A stretch of DNA of 30,753 bases from Auxenochlorella pyrenoidosa. Lineage: Eukaryota > Chlorophyta > Trebouxiophyceae > Chlorellales > Chlorellaceae. Under the pieces are notes generated by a model. That model did no database searches, was not told the origin of the DNA, and was given only the letters and a program-made list of their open reading frames with translations. A program made the position numbers and the translations under genes. Location of the stretch: the NCBI GenBank assembly GCA_001430745.1, contig KQ482042.1, positions 2,481,753-2,512,505 of the forward strand, read 5' to 3'. Shown one piece after another: positions 10,787 through 20,409 of this stretch. Each line of letters opens with the position of its first letter. Within the stretch, counting starts at the first letter, position 1.

Positions 10787-12024
10787 ATGGCTGCGCGCGG
10801 GGGACTAGTCCTCACCGCTGCTACCGGGCCTAATCGCCCCTCCACCGCACCCAGCAATGAGGACTTGGATGAAATGGCACATGCAGCATTGCGGCAGACG
10901 TTCGGTGAGGACCGCTGCTGCCGTAGCCGCCCGCCCGCCTCCCGCAGGAGCCTGCAAAGCCTGCTTTGCAACCAGTATGTCCCTCCTAACGCCTTCTTTC
11001 CCTTCACCAGGTTTTGACGCTTTCCGTGGTCGGCAGCTGGATGCCATCAAAGCGGCGCTGCGTGGTCAGGACAGCTTTGTGCTTATGCCGACAGGTCAGA
11101 CACGAGCGCGACTGCACGAGCAGCCGCCAGGCCTGCCTGGCGGTGGCCCATGCTGTGTGTGCCCAGGCGGCAGCATGTGCCTTTCTGGCCTGCAAGGAGC
11201 CGCAGAGCGCAAATCCCGGCGTGCAATGTGCGGAGAAATTATCCGTGCTGCGCTGCAAGCAGGCAAGCCCAGAGCCGCACCTCCTGGCCTCGTGCAGGAG
11301 GAGGCAAGTCGCTCTGCTACTCGCTGGTGCCTGCCATGCGGCCGGGCGTCGTGCTCGTGGTGTCGCCGCTCATTGCGCTGATGCAGGACCAGACCCAGGC
11401 GAGCAGCCGTCGCGCCCATGCGTTGCGCGTGCGCTGCGCACGCATGCAAGGCTGCCGACCAAGACCCAAGTGGTCGGTGCCCACCCCACCCCATGCTGCT
11501 GCCCGCGTCCCCGCCCTTGCCCGCAGTCGCTGCAAGCCCGCGGCCTGCGCGCCGACTTTCTGTCCTCCACCCGCACCGAGGCCGACCGCCGCCGCCTGCT
11601 GGCCGACCTGCAGCAGCGCAGACCCAGCACGCAGGCAGGGGCCGGGCGTGGCAGAGCGCGCGTGGCGGCGCCCCCGCTGAACTTTTGCTGCTGTGCGTGG
11701 CTGGCCCCTGCCGGGGGGGGGGGGGCACCCGCCATGCTGCCTGCCATTTTCACTGCCGCAGTTGCGGCGGCCTTGCTGCACCCGACACTGCAGTGCCTGC
11801 ACCGCCCGCGCCTTGCCCCTGCCACTGCCACCCCCGCCTGCAGCTGCTGTACGTCACGCCGGAGCTGCTGGCCACAGACGCCTTCCTGAACTGCCTGCGC
11901 GGCGCCTACGCTGCTGGCTCCCTGCTGCTCTGCGCTGTGGACGAAGCCCAGTTCAGTGTGGCCACGGGGCGGCGTGTCGGGGTCGCCGCTGAGCACCGCT
12001 CATACAGTGTTACGTGCCCCCCCC

Positions 12025-12069
<45 letters not shown>

Positions 12070-15000
12070 GGTGGTGGTGGTGGTGGGAGGTGTGGAGGGG
12101 AGGGCCGCCGCGTCCTTTCACGTGTATTACGCTCTGTATGCTGTTGCACTCGTCTGAAGGCACCAACGTGCGATCCCGGCCCCCCCTCCCGCCCCCCCCC
12201 CTCCCTTCCCCGCGTTCCCCGCAGCTGCGTGTCCAGCTGGGGTCATGACTTTCGCCCTGCCTACCGGTGCGCAGGCTGCAGAGCCAGCTGGCTGACAGTG
12301 CAGGCCAGGCTGGGTCGTGGGCATACGTGGCGGGGGCAAGCCTTGCATTGCTATCTGACCACGCACTCCCCTCTTCCCTTTTACCCCCCGCAGCAAGCTG
12401 TGGCTGGTGCGCAAGGAGCTGCCCAGGCTGCCCCTGATGGCGCTCACCGCCACCGCCTCAGAGCGCGTGCAGCGCGATATTGTGGATCAGCTGCGCCTGC
12501 GCGACCCCCTCATGCTGCGCGCCTCCTTCAACCGCCCAAACATCCGCTACGAGGGTGGGCAGGGCAGGGCAGAGCAGCGCAGGCCTGGGCGGGGCGGCGG
12601 AGTTGTGCTGTCTTTTCTGAATTGTGGTGGGCGGGCCACGGCGTTGTGCTTCGTGGCTGGCAGGGCGCAGGGGTGCGCAAGGCCCACCCCGCCTGCTCTG
12701 CCGGAATCCACCGACGCTGCAGCTGCCCTGCATGCCCTCATCCATGCAAGCCTTTGCTCACCTGCGCCCGCCCTGCCGTGCCGTGCAGTCCGCTACCTGG
12801 AGCTGCTGTCTGGGCCCGGTGGGCACCCACCAGACAGCCCCCTGCCAGACATCATTACGCTGTTGCAGGGCACGGCACAGGGCGGCAGCAGTCGGCAGCA
12901 GCCGGGCGGAACACAGCAGCAGCAGCAGCAGCAGCAGCAGCATGATGTGCCGTGCAGCGTGATCTACTGCCACCGGCGCGAGGATGCCGACCGCGTGGCG
13001 GGGGCGCTGCGGCGCCGCGGCATCGCCGCCGCCGCCTACCACGCAGGCCTGCCCGACGCCACCCGCGCCCGGGTGCTGGACGACTGGCAGGCTCGGCGGC
13101 TGGCGGTGGTGGCGGCCACGGTGGCGTTTGGCATGGGCATCGACCGGGCAGGTGGGCGGAGCTGGGGCAGCGCACCTGCCCTGGGGGCTGGCCTCCCAGG
13201 CGCCGGCGCGTGTGCCCGGCTTCCGCGCTCGCGAATGCTTGCATGTTTGGGAGGCCTGCATGACGCTTGCACTGAGTGCCCGGTATGCCCCAGACTCTAC
13301 AAGCAATGCACGCATGTCGAAGCTTTGGGATGCGCTCACGCTGCACATTGCACAGACTCGCCCGCCCACCCTCGACCGCCTGCGCAGACGTCCGCTACGT
13401 CATCCACTACTCCCTGCCCAAGAGCATCGAGGGCTTCTATCAGGAGGCGGGGCGGGCGGGGCGCGACGGCGCGCCCAGCCGCAGCGTCGTCTACTTCTGC
13501 ACAGAGGACCGGCAGCGGCAGGGTGGGGGGCCGAGGGTGCCGGGCCTGGCAGGCAGGGGTGTGGGCAGTGCAGGCTTGGAGCCAGGTTGCAGGGAATGCA
13601 GACTGTGCGTGTCTGTGTGTCTGGTCTGGGGCATCAGGCTGCAGCTGGCACCAGATGCGGCTGCCGCTGGCAGGCACAGGCTGCAGCGCCCCTCCACCGG
13701 CCCCCGCCGCAGAGTTTGTGCTGAGCAAGGGCGATGAGCGGACGTCCAAGGACGGCCGTCGGCGCGGCAGCGGCGGCGGCGGGGGCGACGAGCGGCCCAG
13801 GCAGCTGCAGCAGTTTGGCCAGGTGGGGCCCGGCAAGAGGCGGCGCGGGCCAGGCGCCGACTCGGCGACAAGGCACCCCTGAAATCTTGGCTGGGCATGC
13901 CCCACTTGCTCTGCTCCTCCCCTCCTGTGCATTGCTGACTGGGATGCCCAGCATTCGCCGCCCTCTGTCGGTGTGCAGGTCGTGGAGTGGTGCCTCACCG
14001 CCCGCTGCCGGCGCGCCGCCGTGCTGCGCCACTTTGGCGAGCAGCCGCCCCCGCTGCCGGCAGATGCGGCCGACGCGGCCGCCGCGCGCCGCGGCTGCTG
14101 CGATGTCTGTGCCGACGGCGCTGCAGTCGAGGCTGCCCTGCAGCAGCTGGGCAGCGCGGGGGCGCAGCGCCGCCAGCGCTTTGCCGGCGGCAAGCACACC
14201 CTTGACTTTGGCAGAGGGGGGCGTGGGAGAGAGGCGGGCGGTGGGCTGGAGTTTGAGAGCAGCCGGCCGCACGAGGGGCTGGACTATGACCAAGGTGGGT
14301 GGGTGTGCGCCCGGCAGGGCTGAGGAGGGGCCCGCTGGGCGACGCGGGCCTCAGCTGGCATGCCGCTGTGCCGGTGTTATTCAACACCACCCCACTTTGA
14401 GGTGTCCTCGTCGCGGGTTTCGGCCCCCGGCTCAGCACGCCTGCTATGCCACTGTGCCAGCGCCGCGGTGCCTGCCCTGCTACCGGCACGCCCTCCCAGG
14501 GTTGGGGGCACGGTGGCCGACTCGCGCCGCGGCGCTGCCCTTGCATCTGCTGCAGAGGGGCCCAGCCGCGTGCTGCAGGAGAGCGATGAGGAGCGGGATG
14601 CGTTGGAGGGCAGCGAGGGTGAGGCGCCCACGCAGGGGGGTTGCACCCAGAACACGAAATGAGCATGGCTGCTGCCATCACTGGAACTGCACTCCAAACT
14701 CCGCTCCATGGGTTCAATCCTGTCTTCCGCTGCGCCGCCCTCCTGTGTAGACGAGGCGGCTGCCGCGGCCATGCAGCGGGCGCAGCGGGGGCGCGGCAGC
14801 GCGGCCGCAGTGCTTGCTGCCATGCAGCAGGCAGAGGAGCGGCACGAGCGGGGGCAGTCGGGGGCCAGCAAACGGGCTCGGCTGCTGCAAAAACTGGAGG
14901 GCGGCGGAGGCGGCAGCACAGGGCCCAGCAGCAGCGCCAACACCCTGACAGACGCGCTGCTGCAGACTGCTGCCCGCCAGCTGGCAGCAGTGCTCGGCAA

Positions 15001-15571
15001 AAACGTGGCGCTGGCGGCAGAGGCAGGCGGGGATGTGGCGGGCGTGGCGGCTGCGCTGGTCCAGCAGCTGGCAGCGGGCGGGCCCTCCAAGCCCATCTTC
15101 CAGGGCAAGCTCTCCAACCTGGCGATGCTGCTCAGAAAGGCGGGCTCGGCTGCGGATGTGCCCGCCCTGGCGAAAGTGCTCGGCTGCGCCGGCACCACGC
15201 AGCAGGCAGCACAAGCGGCGGTGCAAGCAGCGCCAGCTGCAGCAGCACAAGCAGCCGCCTGTGATGCACCAACAGCGGGGGCGCTGCCGCAGCAGCAGTT
15301 TCAGCAGCAGGTGGACCATGCCGTGGCACTGGCCAGCTCCGCTGCCCCCGCCCCCAGCAGCGGCAGCAATGGCAGCGAACCTGCAGCAGCGGCGGCTGCG
15401 GCACTGCATGCACTGGCGGCAGCAGAAGTCACAGTCGACCTGCTGGCGGCCACGGGAGCGGGCCGCAAGGTGCAGCAGCTGAAGAGGCACGCTGTGCCGG
15501 CAGTGGCGGCAGCCGCAGCGGAGGTGGTGGCGGCCTGGAAGGCGCGGCTCAAGGCTGCGGGGGGGCAGTAG
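10787..15571 (+). CDS. RECQ5: RecQ5-type ATP-dependent DNA helicase with C-terminal TFIIS N-terminal-type domain
   Basis: A 3'-5' DNA helicase of the RecQ family, expected in the nucleus. Thirteen exons give about 842 residues: 10787-10904, 11011-11094, 11298-11398, 11527-11634, 11844-11950, 12225-12266, 12394-12554, 12789-13151, 13388-13522, 13713-13822, 13979-14294, 14556-14618 and 14751-15571. Motifs in order are: the Q-motif region GFDAFRGRQ (40-48), Walker A MPTGGGKS (65-72), [24 protein letters not shown] (170-173), the aromatic loop [43 protein letters not shown] and [10 protein letters not shown]. The DEAH histidine is assembled across an intron. RecQ5-like features are YEVRYLEL after domain 1, [12 protein letters not shown], and a Cys-rich module at 448-487. 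A Q9 run sits between the RecA domains. There is no HRDC or RQC winged helix that I can see. The last 60 residues form a TFIIS N-terminal-type bundle. Introns 3 and 4 read best as GC-AG. Confidence 0.88.
12017..12069 (+). repeat. C11 tract and (TG)16 microsatellite in a RecQ intron
   Basis: Eleven C at 12017-12027 are followed by sixteen TG units at 12032-12063 and then CGCGCG, so 38 bases alternate pyrimidine/purine without a break. It lies in the RecQ intron 11951-12224. Two further C-rich runs precede the acceptor. Confidence 0.95.
12914..12940 (+). repeat. (CAG)9 trinucleotide repeat, coding
   Basis: Nine CAG codons in RecQ exon 8 encode a Gln9 tract just before [10 protein letters not shown], at the junction between the two RecA-like domains. 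This is a likely site of length variation between strains. Confidence 0.95.
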
Positions 15572-16059
15572 GCTGCTTGCATGCAGGCGTGCCATCCTTC
15601 ACCAAACTCTGGAAGGCCCGCAACTCTGTAGAAAACAATTCTCTTTCAAGTGGGACACCTGGGAAGAGCTGCAGTGGTACGCATTGTCGAGCAGGGTGTG
15701 GATGGGGGCTGCAGCGAGGTGGCGGGGCTCTGCCGCCTGCGCGCCCACCCGCTGCCCCTCCCGTGTTGCCTTGCACGCCGCCATGTGCCCCTTCCAATGC
15801 ACCAGCTGGCACCCTCGCAAGCAGCAGCGCGCTTGGCGGCGGGTGGAGGAGGCCCTGGGCTCCGGCAATAGGTTTGCTGCAGCCGGAGCAGGCGGGCTGC
15901 AGAAGGCCTGCCAACAGGGATTTGCCAGCCAGCCAAAGCTGGGGACAATGTGAATCAATGTGAGTTTCAGCATTCATAATTTAGCGATGTGGAAATTGAC
16001 AGTGTCTTAATGGAAACTGCAAGTGTCTCAAGCACACGGTGGGTGGCGTGGCATGCGTG
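15572..16059. other. Convergent spacer between RecQ and the MATE gene
   Basis: About 490 bp between two stop codons facing each other. It should hold both 3' UTRs. It also contains the decayed MYND finger listed separately. No TGTAA copy was found for either gene here. Confidence 0.5.
15599..15890 (-). pseudogene. Decayed MYND-type zinc finger fragment
   Basis: On the minus strand, 15826-15773 reads CCLRGCQLVHWKGHMAAC. This fits the second half of a MYND finger exactly (C-x3-CQ-x3-W-x2-H-x3-C), a protein-protein interaction zinc module common in green algae. About 17 codons upstream, at 15890-15879, CSGC resembles the first ligand pair, but it is in another frame and the middle CxxC pair is missing. 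The second-half frame ends at the stop 15599. With a broken frame, a lost ligand pair and a position between two convergent genes, this looks like a remnant rather than a gene. A cryptic exon of an unannotated minus-strand gene cannot be excluded. Confidence 0.45.
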
Positions 16060-19000
16060 CTACACAGCAGCGAGCACGTCGCCGGTAGCCGGCTCTGCGT
16101 CGCTGCCGCCGCCGGCGCTGCTCGTCCTGCCGGCCGGCTGCGCCTCCCCGTGCTCCTGCCCAAAGTGCGGCATGAAGAGCCAGAAGATGAGGTACATTGC
16201 GCCCCCGAGCCGCCACACGTTGAGGGCGGCCTTGGCCAGCCAGATGGCGGCCAGCCCCGGGCAGGCCCACACCTCGAGCGCCAGCAGCGGGCAGAAGACG
16301 GCCAGGAAGCCCGACAGCATGTTGTTCCTGGCAAGGCACAGGGGGAGGGGGTGTGCAGGGTTGGGGTTGGGNNNNNNNNNNNNNNNNNNNNNNNNNNNNN
16401 NNNNNNNNNNNNNNNNNNNNNNNNNNNNNNNNNNNNNNNNNNNNNNNNNNNNNNNNNNNNNNNNNNNNNNNNNNNNNNNNNNNNNNNNNNNNNNNNNNNN
16501 NNNNNNNNNNNNNNNNNNNNNNNNNNNNNNNNNNNNNNNNNNNNNNNNNNNNNNNNNNNNNNNNNNNNNNNNNNNNNNNNNNNNNNNNNNNNNNNNNNNN
16601 NNNNNNNNNNNNNNNNNNNNNNNNNNNNNNNNNNNNNNNNNNNNNNNNNNNNNNNNNNNNNNNNNNNNNNNNNNNNNNNNNNNNNNNNNNNNNNNNNNNN
16701 NNNNNNNNNNNNNNNNNNNNNNNNNNNNNNNNNNNNNNNNNNNNNNNNNNNNNNNNNNNNNNNNNNNNNNNNNNNNNNNNNNNNNNNNNNNNNNNNNNNN
16801 NNNNNNNNNNNNNNNNNNNNNNNNNNNNNNNNNNNNNNNNNNNNNNNNNNNNNNNNNNNNNNNNNNNNNNNNNNNNNNNNNNNNNNNNNNNNNNNNNNNN
16901 NNNNNNNNNNNNNNNNNNNNNNNNNNNNNNNNNNNNNNNNNNNNNNNNNNNNNNNNNNNNNNNNNNNNNNNNNNNNNNNNNNNNNNNNNNNNNNNNNNNN
17001 NNNNNNNNNNNNNNNNCGAAAGGGAGACGCCCCTGGACTGCTGAGCTGCTTCGGGCACATAGCAGGGCACCACCACCGAGAGCGCCCCTCGTCCACAGCG
17101 CCTGCACACCCTGCCAGGGCGCCGCCCCACCTGACGAAGCGGAACTGCTGGGTGGCGTACATGAGGCCGTCCGCCACAAACAGCAGCCCGTTGAGCGGCT
17201 GGGCCGCTGCCAGCACCAGCCAGGCGCCCTGGCGCAGCACACCGGCCACCTGCAGCCGCGGGCGGGGTGGGCCGGCCAGCCCTGCAACGAGCTCACTCCA
17301 CTGCCAGCCCAGAGCGCACGTGGTGCGCAGCGGAGCACACGCCCGGTGGGCCCACACCCAGCCGGCGCCCCGAGCACCTTGGGATCGGAGCTGAACAGGG
17401 AGATCAAGCCGTCCCTGGCTGCCAGGAAGGCCAGCCCGGCAGCCAGGCCAGAGGCCGCGCCAGCCTGCAGCACGCGGCTGGTCAGGCGGTACATGTGCCT
17501 GCGTGCAGTGGCGGGAGGCGAGGGCGCTGGCGTGCAGGACGGGCTTGCAGGAGGGCGGAGCGCGCCGGGCACCGCAGCAGACGCTGGTCGATACGCGCTC
17601 TGCCTGCTCGAGCTGGGGCCGCTGAGCAGGCAGAGGTGTGCGGCACACGCATGGAACGCCCAGGGCCAGGGCTCGGACCCCACTGCCGCACCGCTGTGCC
17701 TCTGCGCGCAGCTCCGGGCTGCGGGCGTGGGCAAAGAGCCGGCTCCCCAGCACAATGCCCGCCGCTGCAAAGCCGTCCACGGCGTAGGAGACCACCACCC
17801 ACAGCTGCCCCACAATGCTGTGGGCTGCGGCGCAGGGGGGAGGCGGGGGCAGGCGTGGCAGGGTTGGTGAGGCGCTGGGAGGGTCGGATGCTGGAGGGAT
17901 GGGGGGGCCCACCGGGAGGGGGGGGGGGGGGGGGTAAGGCAAGAGAGCATCGGAAACAGCCGGAAACAGCGCAGCGCAGCGCAGCGTCTGTCGGCAGCTT
18001 TATGGACGCTCCCTTTACAAGTCCAGTCATCCAGAGAGCAGGGTCCTGGAGGTGGCCCCACCTGCCAGTGCATCGGTGCCCAGGCGAGCGGCCGCGGCCA
18101 GGGCCATAAAGAATGTGAGCTGGAGGGTCATGGAGCGAATGAACATGTTGGCGCCATCCCTGCAGCACCACAGCATGGGCGGCGACGGCTGGGCAGCGTG
18201 CGACGGGCCAGCCAAGCAGACCGCAAGCAGAGCGCGGCATATGGCGGGCCGCACCTGAGGAACTCCCTGGTGGCGTCGTCAAACAGCGCGCCAGCGTGGC
18301 GGCTGCGCCGCCGGCTGCTGGCACCTGCATGCTGCTGCCTGCCGCTCTGGCCATCCTGCTGCTGCTGTGCCGCGGGCCGCTCGTGCGCCTCTGCAGCCGC
18401 TCGAGGGCTGCTGGGGGCCAGCTCCAGCCCCGCTGCAGATGCTGCACCCTGAGCATCGCCGCTCAGCAAGGGCCGCTGCTGCTCTGCTGCTGCACTTTCG
18501 GCGCACTCGCTGCCGCCGCTGCTGCTGCCGTCCCCGCCAAGGCCGCACACTTGTCGCAGCAGTTGGAAGTGTCCCTGCGCCTCTGGCGGCGGCAGCGCCA
18601 CAATGCAGCCCAGAGATGTTGCCGCAAGCAGTGCCTGGCAGCCCAGGGTAACCCAGCCCAGGGCCTGCAGGCTGGCGGCAGCGCCGCCCTGCTGCTGCCC
18701 CGCCGCGGCGTGCCAGCGCAGCACAGCAGCGCTGCCCAGCATTTCCAGCACTGCGGCACAGCTGGTCAGCAGGGCGTTGACCCTCACTCGTGAGAAGCCC
18801 TGCGCGCAGCCGGCAAGGGAGCCACGATTGATGGGCGGCTGACGCGCACTGCCCTCCAGCTCTCACTGCTCCACGTGCCGAGATAGCGGTGCCCCCTACC
18901 TGCAGCACGCCCGCAGCCGCCATGTTGAGCAGCTGCACCGGCGTGGCCCAGGTGCGCAGCACCCAGTACGGCGCCGCCGCCGCCTGCACCTCGGCCGGCA

Positions 19001-19685
19001 GCGCCAGCACGCTGCTGCACAGCGGGCGGCGCAACGCCAGGAGCATCGGCACGGCGGTGCAGCCCAGCAGGGCGCTCCACCGCATGCTCAGCTGCACGTG
19101 GGTGGCCAGAGAGGGCCAGTCCCGGGCCCCCGCGCTGCGGCCAACCTTGGAGGACACGCCGTCCACCTGGCAGGGCAAGAGGGCGGGGGAGCGTGAATGT
19201 GGGGGAGGGGAGGCACCCCAGGGGGCCGGAGCAACCATATGGCAGGCCAGCAGGGACACCACTGAGAATCAGGGGCTGCCAGAGCTAGCACAGGCGAGCC
19301 AGGGAGGGGGGCCGCACCAGAAAGTTGCACACGCGCGTCAGAAAGCCCACTGCAGTGGACACAGCGGCATATGCAGCCAGCGCGGCAGTGGGCGCATGGT
19401 GGCCGAGCAGAGCAGTTTGCACTGCTGCCGTGATGGGTGGAGCGGCTGCAGGGCATAGGGAACAGTATGGGATGCTAGGATGCAGGCTTGGCAGATGGCC
19501 GGCAGCAGTGACGGTGGCGGCGGCAATGTGGCGGCGATGGCCGCCCTGCTCACCGATCACTGCAGTCGAATTCGCCGCCTGCATACGATAGCGTGCTCAC
19601 CGTTCAGCACGACGGCCGGCAACGCCACCCCTGCAATCGCTTTCACGCTTGATAGCTTTTCCACCTCCATACAGTCAATCTTCAT
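16060..19685 (-). CDS. MATE (multidrug and toxic compound extrusion) family transporter, interrupted by an assembly gap
   Basis: A polytopic membrane antiporter of the MATE superfamily, DinF/EDS5-like by its C-terminal half; such proteins export organic ions against H+ or Na+. Exons are 19685-19601, 19445-19318, 19166-18900, 18799-18255, 18159-18062, 17824-17692, 17498-17378, 17249-17131 and 16327-16060, with at least one more hidden in the gap. At least 586 residues are seen. Diagnostic stretches are AIAGVALPAVVL (helix 1), VDGVSSKVGRSAGARDW, AAAGVLQGFSR (the family GxxRGxxD loop, here divergent), FIRSMTLQLTFFMALAAAAR, the conserved AHSIVGQLWVVVSYAVDGFA, and QPLNGLLFVADGLMYATQQF. A Ser/Gln/Ala-rich loop of about 100 residues in exon 4 is an unusual insertion between the two halves. 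The start at 19685 is the first ATG after an in-frame stop. No transit peptide is evident. One helix near the C-terminus is probably lost in the gap. Confidence 0.85.
16372..17016. other. Assembly gap (645 N)
   Basis: An unbroken run of N inside the MATE gene between exons ending at 17131 and starting at 16327. The flank at 16360-16371 is a TTGGGG-type G-rich stretch. Phase bookkeeping (two bases left over before, one base needed after) allows an intron only, but helix counting suggests a missing short exon. Confidence 0.99.
17918..17934 (+). repeat. G17 homopolymer in a MATE intron
   Basis: Seventeen consecutive G in the intron 18061-17825 of the MATE gene, in an already G-rich block. Read on the minus strand it is a C tract upstream of the acceptor. 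Length errors in assembly are likely here. Confidence 0.9.
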
Positions 19686-20409
19686 GCCCTTGGCGATGCC
19701 CAAACGAAAAGGATCGATCAATAATGGGTTGCTGGCACCAGCTTGCTACTGCAGCACGGCACGGCACGAGCGGAGTGTGATGTGCTGCATGGCCATGCGG
19801 TAGCTCGTCCTCCTCTCTCCAACTGCCTTTTCTGCTACTCTTCGCCCAAGGTTGCACCCTGGTGTGATACCCTTGGGATAAGCCTGCAAGTGTCAAGCTA
19901 AAACCTTGCAACACCTCCCAGAATCAGGGAGGCTCAATGCTTCTCCAGAGCAGCAGCTGTGCAGAGAGGCACATCTGCAACTTCGCGCTGGTTACAAGCC
20001 GAGCTGCAAGTGCAATTTCAACAATTCCAACAAATCAAAGGCACCACCAGGGCACAGCAGCTTTCCCCCTGATTCCCTTGAGTTTGTATGCGTCTTTGGT
20101 AGCGTTACAGCAAAATCCTCCTGGGAGGGCGGCAGATCAAAGGTACATGAAACATGGGGCAAGCTCTTCTCGGGACAACCACACACCAGGGGATCACTGC
20201 TTTGCTTTTACAAAGACGGGGAAGTGGCGGAGCATCATCTGTTAGATGAATGGTGGTGGGCAAGTGGGGGCAGGTAGAAACTCCCAGAGAGGGAAGGAAG
20301 CAAGGGGAGGATACAGACGCGCTGTGGCGCACCGCACGACGAGCGGCCGTTCAGCTGCCGAGAAGTGCGCCGCAGGCGCCAGTCAGCCTGTCAGGCTGCC
20401 GCAAGACGC
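19686..20409. other. Spacer between the MATE gene and the first LHCII gene
   Basis: About 725 bp with lower GC than the genes around it. It should contain the MATE promoter (near 19686) and the LHCII 3' UTR (from 20409 leftwards). One TGTAA candidate is listed. No exon with family similarity was recognised on either strand. Confidence 0.5.
20105..20109 (-). terminator. TGTAA poly(A)-signal candidate for the first LHCII gene
   Basis: This minus-strand TGTAA lies about 300 nt past the stop at 20410, a plausible 3' UTR length for an algal antenna mRNA. Motif-only evidence. Confidence 0.35.

Noticed and set aside
11941..11960. DEAQ instead of DEAH in the RecQ helicase
   Set aside because: Unspliced reading gives Gln. 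The donor GTTCAG after 11950 joined to the acceptor at 12224 makes CA+C, so the motif is a normal DEAH.
12407..13882. A single 491-codon RecQ frame without introns
   Set aside because: It would put proline- and cysteine-rich intron translation inside conserved helicase motifs. Splicing restores motifs IV to VI exactly.
16357..16371. TTGGGG-like telomeric repeat next to the gap
   Set aside because: It has only two units and lies within a MATE intron between recognisable exons. This is a G-rich intron that probably broke the assembly, not a telomere.
15981..18073. Very long open frames of over 600 codons on both strands across the N run
   Set aside because: They are artefacts of translating N as open sequence. 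The real MATE exons are short and in other frames.
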